Positions 1-8,600 of a stretch of DNA of 55,933 nucleotides are shown here, in pieces. Every line of letters begins with the position of its first letter. Positions within the stretch are counted from its first letter, which is position 1. The notes below the pieces were generated by a model, which had not been told where the DNA came from, searched no databases, and saw only the letters and a program-made list of their open reading frames with translations. The translations under genes were made by a program, and so were the position numbers. The stretch is taken from NCBI RefSeq assembly GCF_004114425.1, contig NZ_RDQF01000052.1, forward strand, positions 1 to 55,933. Direction: 5' to 3'. The stretch is from Bradyrhizobium vignae. GTDB lineage: Bacteria > Pseudomonadota > Alphaproteobacteria > Rhizobiales > Xanthobacteraceae.

Positions 1-52
1 GTTCAATCCGCTTCCACTCCGCCTCACTCAGCCAATATAGCTTTTGCCCCAT
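1..52 (-). mobile_element. 5' end of an IS transposase gene (cut by window edge)
   Basis: An ATG at 52 opens a reading frame running leftward off the window. The first 17 residues begin MGQKLYWLSEAEW and continue KRIE, which resembles the N-terminus of IS5-superfamily transposases (short start, then W-L-S/T-D/E-x-x-W-x-x-I-E). Only the start is visible, so the family is tentative. The roughly 60 bp between this start and the end of the neighbouring gene at 109 would hold the IS terminus. A TA followed by GGGATTCCC (read on the minus strand) near 110 is a plausible junction. Confidence 0.5.
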
Positions 53-108
53 CAAGCCCCCCTTCGACTCGGAGGTCTTGAATCACAACTCCGCCTCAGC
101 GGGAATCC

Positions 109-438
109 CTATTGAGTACAGACCCTAATGTGAATCTCGCGATCTTCGGTTCGCTCTGGCAAAGCGCCCCCCAACCGGATGAAGTCGTGACCGACAGTGC
201 TTGTTGCCAATTGGGGAACAGGTGACAGGCGTATCTCGACCAGGCCGAACTGCATCAGCCGCGCGATGGTCGAGCCGGCGACCTGGACAGGAATTCCGAG
301 CGACGTAGCAACACCCTCGATCGTGTCTGGGGCGCGATCGAGCGCGAGCAGGATCATTTCCTCAATTGGGCTCCATCCCCAGGTGCGTTGGACGATGGCA
401 CGCGCACGATAGTGCCAGGCGGGAAGGTAGATTTTCAC
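109..438 (-). CDS. Small winged-helix-type protein, probably truncated by the adjacent IS
   Basis: This 109-residue protein starts MKIYLPAWHYRAR. Residues about 20-75 read as a winged-helix/MarR-like fold: an E-E-M-I-L-L-A-L-D helix, then a recognition-type helix with VAGSTIARLMQFGLVEI. No other domain is visible. Its ATG overlaps the stop of the upstream helicase gene by 4 bp (ATGA), so the two are translationally coupled and probably work together. The reading frame closes within a few bases of what looks like an IS end. The present protein may therefore be only the N-terminal domain of a longer one whose effector part was lost. I infer a DNA- or RNA-binding partner of the helicase; the function is unknown. 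Confidence 0.65.
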   Translation of the reverse strand: MKIYLPAWHYRARAIVQRTWGWSPIEEMILLALDRAPDTIEGVATSLGIPVQVAGSTIARLMQFGLVEIRLSPVPQLATSTVGHDFIRLGGALPERTEDREIHIRVCTQ

Positions 439-3400
439 GCGGGAAATCTCCCGTTCTCATCGACCGTGATGATGGATGCACCCTTGACCTTGACGGTGGT
501 GCCGTCCTTTCTGACGAGGTCGTAATCGGTTCCGGCCAGCGTCGCGAACTCCTTCAGCATCTTGCGAAGGAACTCAAGCTCATCTTTGTTTCCATCCGGA
601 TCTATTCCGTCCACAACGTCGCGAATGAAGTGTTGGCTTGTGGCAAGTACAAGCTTTTGCCTGGCGCGGCTGAGCAGCACGTTCATGCGTTGCGGGCTCT
701 TAACGAAGCCGAGAGCGCGCGATCCGAACATGACATTGTTGCGCGTGAGGCTCGCGACGACGACGTCGGCCTCGCCGCCCTGGAAGCTGTCGCTCGTAAA
801 GATAAACTCTCCGTTGCTGCGCGGGCTGGCGAAGCCAAACAAAGTCTTGTCTTTCTTGATCTGTTGGTTGAGTAGGTGCTTGAACCAATTAACCTGCGCC
901 AGGTATGGCGAAAGGATCACCAGTGTGGGGCGGCGGCCATCGCCGCTGACGACCGGATGCAAGCTTTTCAAAGCTGCTATTAAAGCCTGAGCCTCAAGGT
1001 CGTTGCGGTACGATCGCTTCACTTTCATTTCGAAATTGCGCCGTTTCGTCACGCTGAGCGGCGGGAAATCGAGGAGAACGATCGGCGCGGCGAGGCGAGG
1101 CGCGTTCGATGTAACAGTCAGCGCGCGACGCTTGACGCGATCGGAGGGAACGAGCCTTCTGTTGTAGAAAGTATTCGAGACAAGGTCCCCGATGGCGGGG
1201 TGCATACGGCTCTGCTCGAGGAGAGTATTGACGATCGTACTCGGCCGTCGCGCGTCCTTTTCCCGCTGCTCTTCGCGCTCTGCGATCGACCGGAAGGGCT
1301 CTTCAAGACGCGCTGCTGTCGCGAGCACTTCCTTCAGCAAAAGCTCGTTCGACTTGATAGTATCGAGTGCCTCGTTCACTTCTGGCGGCAGATCGGAGAT
1401 GGTTTCAAGCTGCTCTTTTGCGCCCCGCAACAGCTCCGACGCGCGTTCAGCATCGTAAAACTTTTGCCGCTGGGCGGCATCGAATGGAGACAGCTGGTTA
1501 TGGTCTCCAACCACGATCCTCCTGTTGCCCAGCAACAGTGCGCCGATCAGCTCCGCGCCATTGGCGCGAGCAGCCTCCTCCACGATGACCCAGTCGAACT
1601 GGTCGCCGTCGGCGATCATTTCTTCGATAATGTGGGACGACGTCGTGGCAAGCGTCACATCGGATGATCGCAGCAACAGATTTTCGGTATCGCGAAACAC
1701 GCGGTCGGCAACCACCGTTTCGGACGGATCCACGGGTTGAAGGGCTTGTTTGATTTGGTGGCGTTGATTGACCATCGCACCTTCCGCAGCGTGGCCCGCC
1801 ACTGAGACCGACCGGAGCAGACTAACCGAGCTCGTTCGCAGGGAGGTAACTTCGTCGGTCGGTCGCGTGCGGTCGACACGAACCACGATCTCCGGACCGC
1901 CCGCCAGGGTCTTTTTGAGTTCGTCCTCCATCTGAATCAAGGTTTCGTGGTTTTGTGCCGAGACCAGCAGCCTGGCGCCCCGTGTCTTTCCCAGAATACT
2001 CTTGACGAGATGCGAGATCAGGAAGGTCTTGCCGACGCCAGGGGGGCCGACAACGACATTGATGGATCTACCGGCGACAATCGCGTCCCATGCGGACTTT
2101 TTCGATGCATCCATATCGTCCGGCGGCGTGCTGCCGGGAGCTGCAATATCGCGCAGCGCATCGTCCAGCGCGACCTGTGCCGGATCGTCGATCGCTCTTA
2201 AGAGTTCAATATTGGTCCGCGCCGCCACGATATTCTGAAGGCGGCGGCGGATAGCGCGCTCGAATCCGCTATCGCGTCGAGGACGAAGAAAGAGAGTCTG
2301 GCCCGGCACGACCGCTTCGCTTGTCGCGAATATGTAAGTCAGGCGCCCCTCGACGATGCCGCCGGTTCCTTCATAACTGAGCTCGGGAAGCCGCTCACGG
2401 TCGCCGGCGAGCGCATCAAGGCGTGACAGCGTCCAATTCGGCTTGCCATCGTCGTACTTCAACTCGTGGCCCAGGGCGTCGTATGCCGGACGTAGTCCCA
2501 TCATTTTGCGCCGGACGTCGCGCTCGTCATCCTCGCGGCATGCGATCCAGGCCAAATCGGTATCTCCATCCGATGGCGGATGAAGCACTTCGACGGGATA
2601 GATGCGAAACTGCTCGCGCAACCATGTAAAGGCTTCGAGTAGGATGAGGGCGTACCAGGTTGGAATATCGTTGGATCGTTGAGCCGCGCGGCTATTGCCA
2701 CTGGCGTCGATCCACTGCTTGGCACCGGGACCAAGCTTGCGCACCCGCTCTTCAGCGCTTTTCCGGGTTCGCGCCAGATAGACCCTGTGAGAGACCTCGA
2801 CGGCATCGAAGATGTGATCATCAGGCCGCCTTTTGTTGGCATTCTCGATCATGCCGACACAATCATCGATGACTTTCACGCCATAGGCGGCAAGATCGGT
2901 GACGACACGCACAAAGGCCTGATCCACAACAGCAGTACGTACCGTTGGTCCGCTGAGATCGTCTTCGACAAACCGGAGGACTGCGTCCCGGTCATCTGCC
3001 TGTATGGTGCCAGACGTGAGAGCCGGAAGGTCGCTTTGGATAACTTGAGGCGAGGGATAGAGAACGAGTTCGCCTTCGGCGCTCGATCCTGACCGGTCAA
3101 GATCGGCCACGACCTCCGTCAGCTCGCTCAGGACAATATTGCCGTCGAAAAGCTGATGGTGCGGTGGATTGGCAAGGCGATTGAGCATGCGCCGTTCGAT
3201 CGGCAGCAGCGAAGGTCCGCCGCCGTCCTCGGTAAGGCCAAGGATACGGGACGCCGCCTGCCCCAGATCGCTCCAGTCCTGTCGGAACGATACGGTGCCC
3301 GAGGGCCGCAGGAGATGTCCCGCACCGCCCATATCGCCGTCGGCGATGTGCACGCACGCCTCGTAGCCGCCGAGTCGGAAATCCTCCTTCTCATCGCTAT

Positions 3401-3893
3401 GCGAGAACATCGCATGTTCACTGATAGCGCCATGCACAATTCCCGCGTCATGGCAAAGCGCGAGTCCTTCGGCTACGCGCAGGATATTGCGCCAAAACAT
3501 TTTGCGACCGGTCGTCGTAAGCAACCGGCCTTCTCGCGCTCGAACCCTGTGCAATGACCCGCTGATCGGACTGCCAGGATCGATCATCAGGATGCCGATC
3601 TCATCCTGGTCCTCGACGATTTCAAGAACCTCAACCAACAGCTGTCGTGCACGGCGCGACGACAGAACGCGCCGGACACGCCTGAGCCCGTGCGTGATGA
3701 GTCGTTTCAGGTCCTCGTCGAGCGGAGATCCGGTCTTCTTAAACAGACGAAGGAGATAGTCCTCGCCGTCGGCGATGCCGGTGGCAAAGCGAAGTTGAGA
3801 ATGCCAGCCGTCGATGCCGCTGGAAAACGCAGTGTCGGCAAACGTAAACCGTGCGTCGAGCGTCGTCTTTCCTAGCTTCGGACCTCGCGCCAT
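435..3893 (-). CDS. Pseudokinase-SF1 helicase fusion protein (Upf1/DNA2-like), candidate defence effector
   Basis: This 1152-residue protein has two recognisable parts. Residues about 30-260 look like a Ser/Thr protein-kinase fold, but the catalytic loop reads HGAISEHAMF where an active kinase has HRDLKPENIL, and the DFG position reads LGG. The kinase is therefore probably inactive. Residues about 600-1090 form an SF1B helicase: Walker A GPPGVGKT near 616, Walker B VIVEEAA near 768, GDHNQLSPF, a QSRMHP motif, DSFQGGEADVVV near 1032 and NVLLSRAR. The middle (about 290-590) is unassigned. It is coupled to the winged-helix gene downstream. Kinase-helicase fusions of COG1112 type are known from Mokosh-like phage-defence systems (recalled, not checked), but no PLD nuclease partner is visible here. 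The start at 3893 gives a full-length protein with no upstream alternative needed. Confidence 0.75.
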   Translation of the reverse strand: MARGPKLGKTTLDARFTFADTAFSSGIDGWHSQLRFATGIADGEDYLLRLFKKTGSPLDEDLKRLITHGLRRVRRVLSSRRARQLLVEVLEIVEDQDEIGILMIDPGSPISGSLHRVRAREGRLLTTTGRKMFWRNILRVAEGLALCHDAGIVHGAISEHAMFSHSDEKEDFRLGGYEACVHIADGDMGGAGHLLRPSGTVSFRQDWSDLGQAASRILGLTEDGGGPSLLPIERRMLNRLANPPHHQLFDGNIVLSELTEVVADLDRSGSSAEGELVLYPSPQVIQSDLPALTSGTIQADDRDAVLRFVEDDLSGPTVRTAVVDQAFVRVVTDLAAYGVKVIDDCVGMIENANKRRPDDHIFDAVEVSHRVYLARTRKSAEERVRKLGPGAKQWIDASGNSRAAQRSNDIPTWYALILLEAFTWLREQFRIYPVEVLHPPSDGDTDLAWIACREDDERDVRRKMMGLRPAYDALGHELKYDDGKPNWTLSRLDALAGDRERLPELSYEGTGGIVEGRLTYIFATSEAVVPGQTLFLRPRRDSGFERAIRRRLQNIVAARTNIELLRAIDDPAQVALDDALRDIAAPGSTPPDDMDASKKSAWDAIVAGRSINVVVGPPGVGKTFLISHLVKSILGKTRGARLLVSAQNHETLIQMEDELKKTLAGGPEIVVRVDRTRPTDEVTSLRTSSVSLLRSVSVAGHAAEGAMVNQRHQIKQALQPVDPSETVVADRVFRDTENLLLRSSDVTLATTSSHIIEEMIADGDQFDWVIVEEAARANGAELIGALLLGNRRIVVGDHNQLSPFDAAQRQKFYDAERASELLRGAKEQLETISDLPPEVNEALDTIKSNELLLKEVLATAARLEEPFRSIAEREEQREKDARRPSTIVNTLLEQSRMHPAIGDLVSNTFYNRRLVPSDRVKRRALTVTSNAPRLAAPIVLLDFPPLSVTKRRNFEMKVKRSYRNDLEAQALIAALKSLHPVVSGDGRRPTLVILSPYLAQVNWFKHLLNQQIKKDKTLFGFASPRSNGEFIFTSDSFQGGEADVVVASLTRNNVMFGSRALGFVKSPQRMNVLLSRARQKLVLATSQHFIRDVVDGIDPDGNKDELEFLRKMLKEFATLAGTDYDLVRKDGTTVKVKGASIITVDENGRFPA

Positions 3894-4079
3894 GGCGACG
3901 TAATCCTTTGGATAGAGTGCAACAGCGTGATTCGCATGCGGAGGATAACCATATGATCTGAAGCGAAGTTATCGACCCAAAAACCGGGATTTTGCAGGGT
4001 ATTCTCAGTGTCGCGCGATCGTCTGATTCGCCAAAGATTGGACACGGTCGCGGCCCTGTTTGGTCGTCGGCCTCGTCAG

Positions 4080-4804
4080 TCACGGCGCCAAGCCGAGGGG
4101 GTCTTCTTTGACGCCGCGGGCGACGATCCGAAGGCTGCTGTCCGGAAGCGGCCGCTGTAGCTTCAGGGCCTCGTCCAGAGGAGCCGTCATCCAGGTCTCT
4201 ACCTCGTCCGGTGTCGTTAGGATCACGGGCATGGCCTTCGGATGGATGGCGGCAACCTGGGTGTTCGGCTCTGTCGTGAGGAAAGCGTAGAGGTCGTTGG
4301 TGGTCTCGCCTTCCTTGACTTTCCGCACAGACGTCCAGTTGGTCCAGATGCCGGCGAAGCAGGCGAGGGGGCGGGTCTCGTCGAGCGCGAACCAGATATC
4401 ACCGCCTTGGGCCTTGTTGAACTCGCTGAAGGAGTTGAACGGCACCAAGCAGCGATTTTCGGTACCCAGCCATCGTGTCCAATGTTTGCTCTTCACATTG
4501 CGGATGTTTGTCGTGCGGCCGTCCGGCTCCATTCTGAGCAACTCCTGAAATCCACTGCCTTGCCTTTGGCCTGCAGCTTCTCGGCTCGCTTCTTCGTGGC
4601 GTCCATCAGCGCCTTTGACGACGACGGCATTCCCCACCGCGCCGTAGCGAGTTCGCGGCCCTCGGCCCCGTTGCGTACGATCGGTGCCTGGTAATCGGGA
4701 AACACGCCGGGCATTGGCGCCAGATTGCCGACGTACCGGTTCACGACACGAAACAGAGCGCTGATCGCGGCCTGGTTGGTCGTGATCGAATAAAGATTGC
4801 ACAT
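4080..4804 (-). pseudogene. SRAP (YedK/HMCES-like) abasic-site protein, single-base frameshift
   Basis: SRAP proteins crosslink to abasic sites in single-stranded DNA through Cys2 and shield them. The protein starts MCNLYSITT, so Cys2 is present after Met removal. The first 86 or so residues read in one frame up to KGKAVDF; the rest (QELLRMEPDGRTTNIRN, then NSFSEF with the conserved Glu and HPKAMPVIL with the catalytic His) reads in the next frame. The break lies at 4547-4551, where one base appears to be missing in the GATTTC-AGG stretch (minus strand). Joined, the protein would be about 240 residues, the normal family length. This is either a recent pseudogene or a sequencing error. It begins 3 bp after the stop of the zinc-ribbon gene, so the two form an operon. 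Confidence 0.8.
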
Positions 4805-4807
4805 GAG

Positions 4808-5173
4808 TCAGGATTCGGTTCGAGGGTGGTGCGACTGCCACGTCAACTGTAGCAGAGTCGCGGATGGACGCCGGCCCGCATTGGCGCATTTGCGGCAGCG
4901 CAGCCGGCTGGCGAGATCGTGCACGAAGGTGGTCGGCGGGTGCTTCATCGCGGCGAGGTCCACGTCGCTCGGCGTCTTGCATCGCGTGCACCTGATCTCC
5001 AGCCAGGGAAAGCCTCCGTTCACGGCCTGGTCGATGGTCGGTGATGGATCGATCGGTTCGCCGTCACTCCACATCCGCTCGTTCCAGCTTTCGCAAAGCA
5101 GCCTGTCGGCTTGCTGGATCATCGCCTCTGGTGGATGGCAAATCCCAATCTCGACGATGTCACGCGAGATCAT
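4808..5173 (-). CDS. Conserved zinc-ribbon hypothetical protein
   Basis: About 121 residues from the ATG at 5173. The C-terminal part contains two CxxC pairs, in WLEIRCTRCKTPSDVDL and RLRCRKCANAGRRP, with FVHDL between them. This matches a family of small zinc-ribbon proteins common in Bradyrhizobium and relatives, often next to SRAP genes; the function is not known. The frame stays open upstream as far as 6298, but that stretch is antisense to the Nudix and phosphoesterase genes and shows no family resemblance. The start is therefore uncertain; an upstream ATG in frame is possible. Confidence 0.55.
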   Translation of the reverse strand: MISRDIVEIGICHPPEAMIQQADRLLCESWNERMWSDGEPIDPSPTIDQAVNGGFPWLEIRCTRCKTPSDVDLAAMKHPPTTFVHDLASRLRCRKCANAGRRPSATLLQLTWQSHHPRTES

Positions 5174-5363
5174 CTCGTCGGGAAGCCAATGGTGGCCCGG
5201 CGGGCGGTGCACGACGCTAGGAACGCGGCCAACCGCGAGGCCGAAGTAACGACATAGAGCGTGGACGAGGCTAAGCAGGCGCTCGGTGAGCGCGATCCGG
5301 TATGGTGGGACAATGGCTCGCCGGATCTCGATTGCTCTGCAAAGTAGGAGCGATATCGTTGCG

Positions 5364-5857
5364 GTGAAAAAGACTCCAGGAGATCGACCTCGAGCGCGGG
5401 CATTCTCGCATACCGCAAGGGCCCTCGTGGGCTCGAGGTACTGCTGGTTCATCCTGGTGGTCCGTTCTGGCGCAACAAGGATGATGGCGCCTGGTCCATT
5501 CCTAAGGGCGAAATCGATGCCAACGATCCTCCGGAGAACGTCGCTCGACGCGAGTTTGCCGAAGAACTCGGCCCGAGCGCTTCGATTGGTCTTCTCCAGG
5601 CCCTGGGGGAAGTCCGACAGCGAGGAGGGAAGCGCGTCATCGCATTCGCCGGAGAGGGCCGCTTTGACCCGGCGGCGTTGATCAGCAATACCTTCGATAT
5701 CGAATGGCCGCCCCGAAGCGGTCGACGGCAGAGTTTTCCCGAAGTCGACCGCGCGGAATGGTTTGATATCGAGCTCGCGCGGACCAAGATGCTGTCCGCT
5801 CAGGTAGAGTTCCTCGATCGTCTTTTGGCAATCGCGGTTGAGAGTGCCGGGAAATGA
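5364..5857 (+). pseudogene. Nudix hydrolase, start lost to a frameshift in an A-run
   Basis: The frame ending at the TGA 5855-5857 encodes a clear Nudix protein of about 165 residues. It has AGILAYRKG, then LEVLLVHPGGPFW, WSIPKGE and the Nudix box REFAEELG, with Asp where the box usually has its first Glu. There is no start codon in that frame after the upstream TAG. A GTG at 5364 followed by five A (5367-5371) would join it if one more A were present, which suggests a one-base deletion in a homopolymer. The encoded enzyme would hydrolyse nucleoside diphosphates linked to other moieties. Its stop overlaps the next gene's ATG (ATGA), so it probably formed an operon with the phosphoesterase. 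Confidence 0.7.
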
Positions 5858-6316
5858 GCTTCCGGAGGAATCATTTCGGACACGCACGGCCTGTTGAGGC
5901 CCGAGGCGGAGCGAGGCCTGACGGGCGTCGATCACATCATTCATGCCGGCGACATCGGGCGCCCCGAGATCGTCGACGCGCTTCGCCGGCTCGCGCCCGT
6001 CACGGCCATTCGTGGAAACGTGGATGATGGCGAATGGGCTCGCGACTACCCCGTCTCGAACCTTGTGCGCCTGGCGGGAAAGTCGATCTACGTTCTGCAC
6101 GACCTGAAGTCGCTGAAGGTCGATCCCGGCGCCGGCATCGACGTCATCGTCTCCGGGCATTCCCACGTGCCGAAGATCGACATGGTCGGTGGCATTCTCT
6201 ACCTGAATCCCGGCAGCGCGGGACCTCGCCGTTTTAAGCTGCCGATCACGTTTGCGACGCTCGAACTCACGCCTGACGGCATGCGACCGGAAATCCACGA
6301 CCTTGGAGGCGAGTGA
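5854..6316 (+). pseudogene. YfcE-family metallophosphoesterase, 5' frameshift
   Basis: The coding frame reads GIISDTHGLLRPEA, HAGDIG, IRGNVD, SGHSHVPK and LNPGSAGPRR, which are the ordered metal-binding blocks (D-x-H, GD, GNxD, GHSH) of the MJ0936/YfcE phosphodiesterases. An in-frame TGA lies four codons before the first block. The only sensible ATG (5854, overlapping the Nudix stop) is one frame away; two bases seem to be missing around 5866. An intact protein would be about 153 residues. A shorter internal start at 5894 would lose the metal-binding D-x-H motif and so give an inactive protein. It is the third neighbouring gene with a small indel. Confidence 0.7.
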
Positions 6317-6369
6317 GTGTCGGCGGAGGGTGCGTCAATCCTTTTGCCGGCTTTCGCCGAAGGGAAGCT

Positions 6370-7317
6370 CTACTTGCGCGGACGTTCTCGCTCGCGCACG
6401 ACGTCCTTCGCCCGCTTGTCGAACCTGAGCCCAAGGTAGACGGGCGGGCGCAGTTCGCCCTTACTCGTCCACTCCGCGAATTTGACCTCGGCAACCAACG
6501 AGGGCCTGACCCAGGTCGTGGCGGCCTCGTCCTTCACTTTGGCAGGGAAAGGTGATTTTGGGGTCGTCAGCTTCATGAGCTTGGTGTGGAGGTCTTCCAG
6601 GACCTTGTGGCTGAAGCCAGTGCCAACATGTCCGATATAGCGCCATGTGTCGTCTTCCCGCACGGCGAGGACCAGGGCGCCGAAGTATGGTCTTGTACGC
6701 TTCGGCGCCGTGAAGCCCGCGATCACCACTTCCTGCCGCTTTGCTGTCTTGATCTTCAGCCAATCCGCCGTCCGGCTTCCGGACGCATACGGGCTGTCGG
6801 CGCGCTTCGCCATGACGCCTTCCAAACCCTTCCGCTCGGCCTCGGCGAAGAATTTCGTGCCGCTCGCTTTGCGGTGACGGCTGAAGGTGATCAGCCGGTG
6901 ACGCGGCAAGATCGCTTTCAGCCGTTCCTTGCGCTCGAGCAGAGGCTGTTTGCGCAAGTCAACTGTGTTCTGAAACATGAGATCGAAGGCGCAATACAGG
7001 AGCTTCGCTTCATGACGTAGCGCGTTCTGAAGCAGCTGGAAATGCGAGACGCCGTCCTTTCCGATCGCGACGAGCTCCCCGTCGATCACGGCGTCGCCCT
7101 TCACGCCCTCCAGCGCTTTGGCGACCTCGATATAGCTGCGGCTGATGATCTTGCCGTTGCGGCTGTAGAGCGAAACCTTGCCCCGCCAGATTTCCGCGAT
7201 CATCCGGAAGCCGTCGTATTTATCCGCGAAAACCCAGTCGGCGTCGTCAAACGGCGCGTTGGTGAGCGTAGCCAGCATCGGCTGTAAGCGCTTGGGCAGG
7301 GTCGACGTCCGGCTCAT
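6370..7317 (-). CDS. ATP-dependent DNA ligase (LigD ligase-domain type)
   Basis: This 315-residue protein carries the adenylation motif KYDGFR, with the nucleophilic Lys at about 33. It also has motif III-like YCAFDLMF, EGVMAKR (motif IV), and DWLKIKTAKRQE (motif V) leading into an OB fold (GFTAPKRTRPYFGALVLAV). It is the stand-alone ligase domain without polymerase or nuclease modules, like the LigC/secondary LigD ligases of rhizobia. It would seal nicks during repair of double-strand breaks, usually with Ku, but no ku gene is in this window. It faces leftward, away from the DUF3606 gene, and ends near the phosphoesterase stop, so transcription there converges. Confidence 0.9.
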   Translation of the reverse strand: MSRTSTLPKRLQPMLATLTNAPFDDADWVFADKYDGFRMIAEIWRGKVSLYSRNGKIISRSYIEVAKALEGVKGDAVIDGELVAIGKDGVSHFQLLQNALRHEAKLLYCAFDLMFQNTVDLRKQPLLERKERLKAILPRHRLITFSRHRKASGTKFFAEAERKGLEGVMAKRADSPYASGSRTADWLKIKTAKRQEVVIAGFTAPKRTRPYFGALVLAVREDDTWRYIGHVGTGFSHKVLEDLHTKLMKLTTPKSPFPAKVKDEAATTWVRPSLVAEVKFAEWTSKGELRPPVYLGLRFDKRAKDVVRERERPRK

Positions 7318-7562
7318 TCAAGGGCCAATCCTTCAGTGCGTTTTGCGTAATGCAGGGACGGCACCTTATTGCTCTAGGTGGCCAGGGCCGGTTCGATGAA
7401 GCCGGGGAGAAGCGCCTTGATGCCGATAGCCGCCGGCCTATTACGCGCGAAACGCCACTGAAGAACTCCACGCTACAGCCGATTCAAATTGGCACAGTTC
7501 GAATCGTTCCGGAACCTGCGAATCCTTGTCGCGTTGCTTCGATGTCACGACAGGAGGCACCC

Positions 7563-7751
7563 ATGGCGGCAGCGAAGAAGAGCAAGACGGCGCGCGGACG
7601 AAAGCAGGATCGGGCGCGGGTGGCCGGCGGGCAGGACTACGAAGTGCAGTACGAGGCGAAGAAGACCGGAAAGTCGGCGCCGGCGGTGAAGAAGGCCGTC
7701 AAAAAGGTCGGTAACGCGCGCAAGCGGGTGGAGAAACGGCTGGGCCGCTGA
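7563..7751 (+). CDS. DUF3606 small basic protein
   Basis: A 62-residue Lys/Ala-rich protein starting MAAAKKSKTARG. It contains the DUF3606 core AGGQDYEVQYEAKKTGKSA followed by VKKVGNARKRVEK. It is very basic and was probably named only as a domain of unknown function; related proteins often lie near stress and ligase/Ku genes in rhizobia. The ATG at 7563 follows an AGGAGGC-like ribosome-binding site (ACAGGAGGCACCC), which decides the start. The upstream open frame from 7350 is not conserved in character. The 245 bp between the ligase start and this gene hold no other gene. Confidence 0.8.
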   Translation: MAAAKKSKTARGRKQDRARVAGGQDYEVQYEAKKTGKSAPAVKKAVKKVGNARKRVEKRLGR

Positions 7752-7781
7752 GTCGGAGAGACGGGCTGGCGTCCCAAGGGG

Positions 7782-8060
7782 CTAGTCAGAGGGGCATTCA
7801 GGGCAGGTGTCACCGATTGAGTCCAGAACGTCGCGAACCGCGGCCTCCGCTGCTTGACGGGAGACGCCTTCCGGCAGGTCTCTACGGGCGATATCGAAGG
7901 CCCGCTCTCGGGCATGCGGATCGGCGCGGTCCTGCATCCAACCGTGCTCCTCGCACTCGCGGATGACGCCGGCTTCGTTCAGCACGTTGATCGCCCAACC
8001 CCGCAGGGTGCGGATCGCTGGCCGTCTCTGCTTGGTCATTAGCATTGAAGGTTCTCCCAC
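7782..8060 (-). CDS. Hypothetical protein of 92 residues
   Basis: An acidic-to-neutral protein of 92 residues with the central segment IRTLRGWAINVLNEAG and the C-terminal helix AAEAAVRDVLDSIGD. It ends in a CPEC pair that could bind metal, but only two cysteines are present there. I do not recognise the family with confidence. Starts at 8060, 8045 or 8039 are all possible. It is convergent with the DUF3606 gene. Composition and codon use look coding. Confidence 0.55.
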   Translation of the reverse strand: MGEPSMLMTKQRRPAIRTLRGWAINVLNEAGVIRECEEHGWMQDRADPHARERAFDIARRDLPEGVSRQAAEAAVRDVLDSIGDTCPECPSD

Positions 8061-8353
8061 GCTGAGACGAATCGTTTAGTCCCGCAGACGTTCCCGATCG
8101 CTAACACGCGACTGGGATTCCGGATGGTGGGATCTCGTGGTCCAAAGGCCAAATTTTCCGCCCGGCCTGGTGCCAGGGCGGGCAAGAACGAACTGAAGAA
8201 ACCGTTTTCCGATCTTCAGACGTCTTATCCGTTTTGCGCGTGCGGCTGTCGCCCCACCGGGCTCTCGTGAACCGAGCCGCGGAGCGTCTCGGCCTTGCGG
8301 CTTCGATCCCTCGCGCGCGAGCAGATCACGCTCTCGCGGGGCAGAAACGAAAA

Positions 8354-8394
8354 GCCGGACCTTTATGCAGCAGCCACCTGCACAAAGGTCCGGC
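8354..8394. terminator. Strong hairpin, terminator-like
   Basis: A perfect 11-bp inverted repeat (GCCGGACCTTT at 8354-8364 and AAAGGTCCGGC at 8384-8394) with a 19-base loop. It lies 120 bp downstream of the small minus-strand Lys-rich gene and so may end its transcript. Only short T/A tracts flank it, so it may instead be a processing or binding site. Confidence 0.5.
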
Positions 8395-8513
8395 CTTGTC
8401 TTAGCGTGCCGCGATACCAAACGGCTGCAAAGGACGCTTCATATCCTTTGGGAGGTCTCGCTTTTCATCCGGGTTGCGACCCGGAGGCGGCAAAAGTTCA
8501 GTAGCCGATACGA

Positions 8514-8600
8514 CTACTTCTTTTTCTTTGAAGTCTTCTTTGCCACCTTCTTGGTGGCTGCCTTCGCGGTCTTCTTTGCCTTCTTCGCTTTCTTGGCCAT
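8514..8600 (-). CDS. 28-residue Lys/Ala-rich miniprotein
   Basis: An ATG at 8600, preceded on the minus strand by AGAGGAC, opens a 28-codon frame. It encodes MAKKAKKAKKTAKAATKK followed by VAKKTSKKKK and a TAG. More than half of the residues are Lys. This is like the small histone-H1-like or AlgP-like tails annotated in rhizobia, and it would bind nucleic acid if made. Such low-complexity runs can also be chance, but a Lys/Ala-only frame with a start, ribosome-binding site and stop argues for coding. Confidence 0.5.
   Translation of the reverse strand: MAKKAKKAKKTAKAATKKVAKKTSKKKK

Noticed and set aside
4808..6298. A 496-codon minus-strand open frame
   Set aside because: Only its last 120 or so codons resemble a protein family (zinc-ribbon). 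The rest is the antisense of well-supported Nudix and phosphoesterase genes, a common by-product of high GC.
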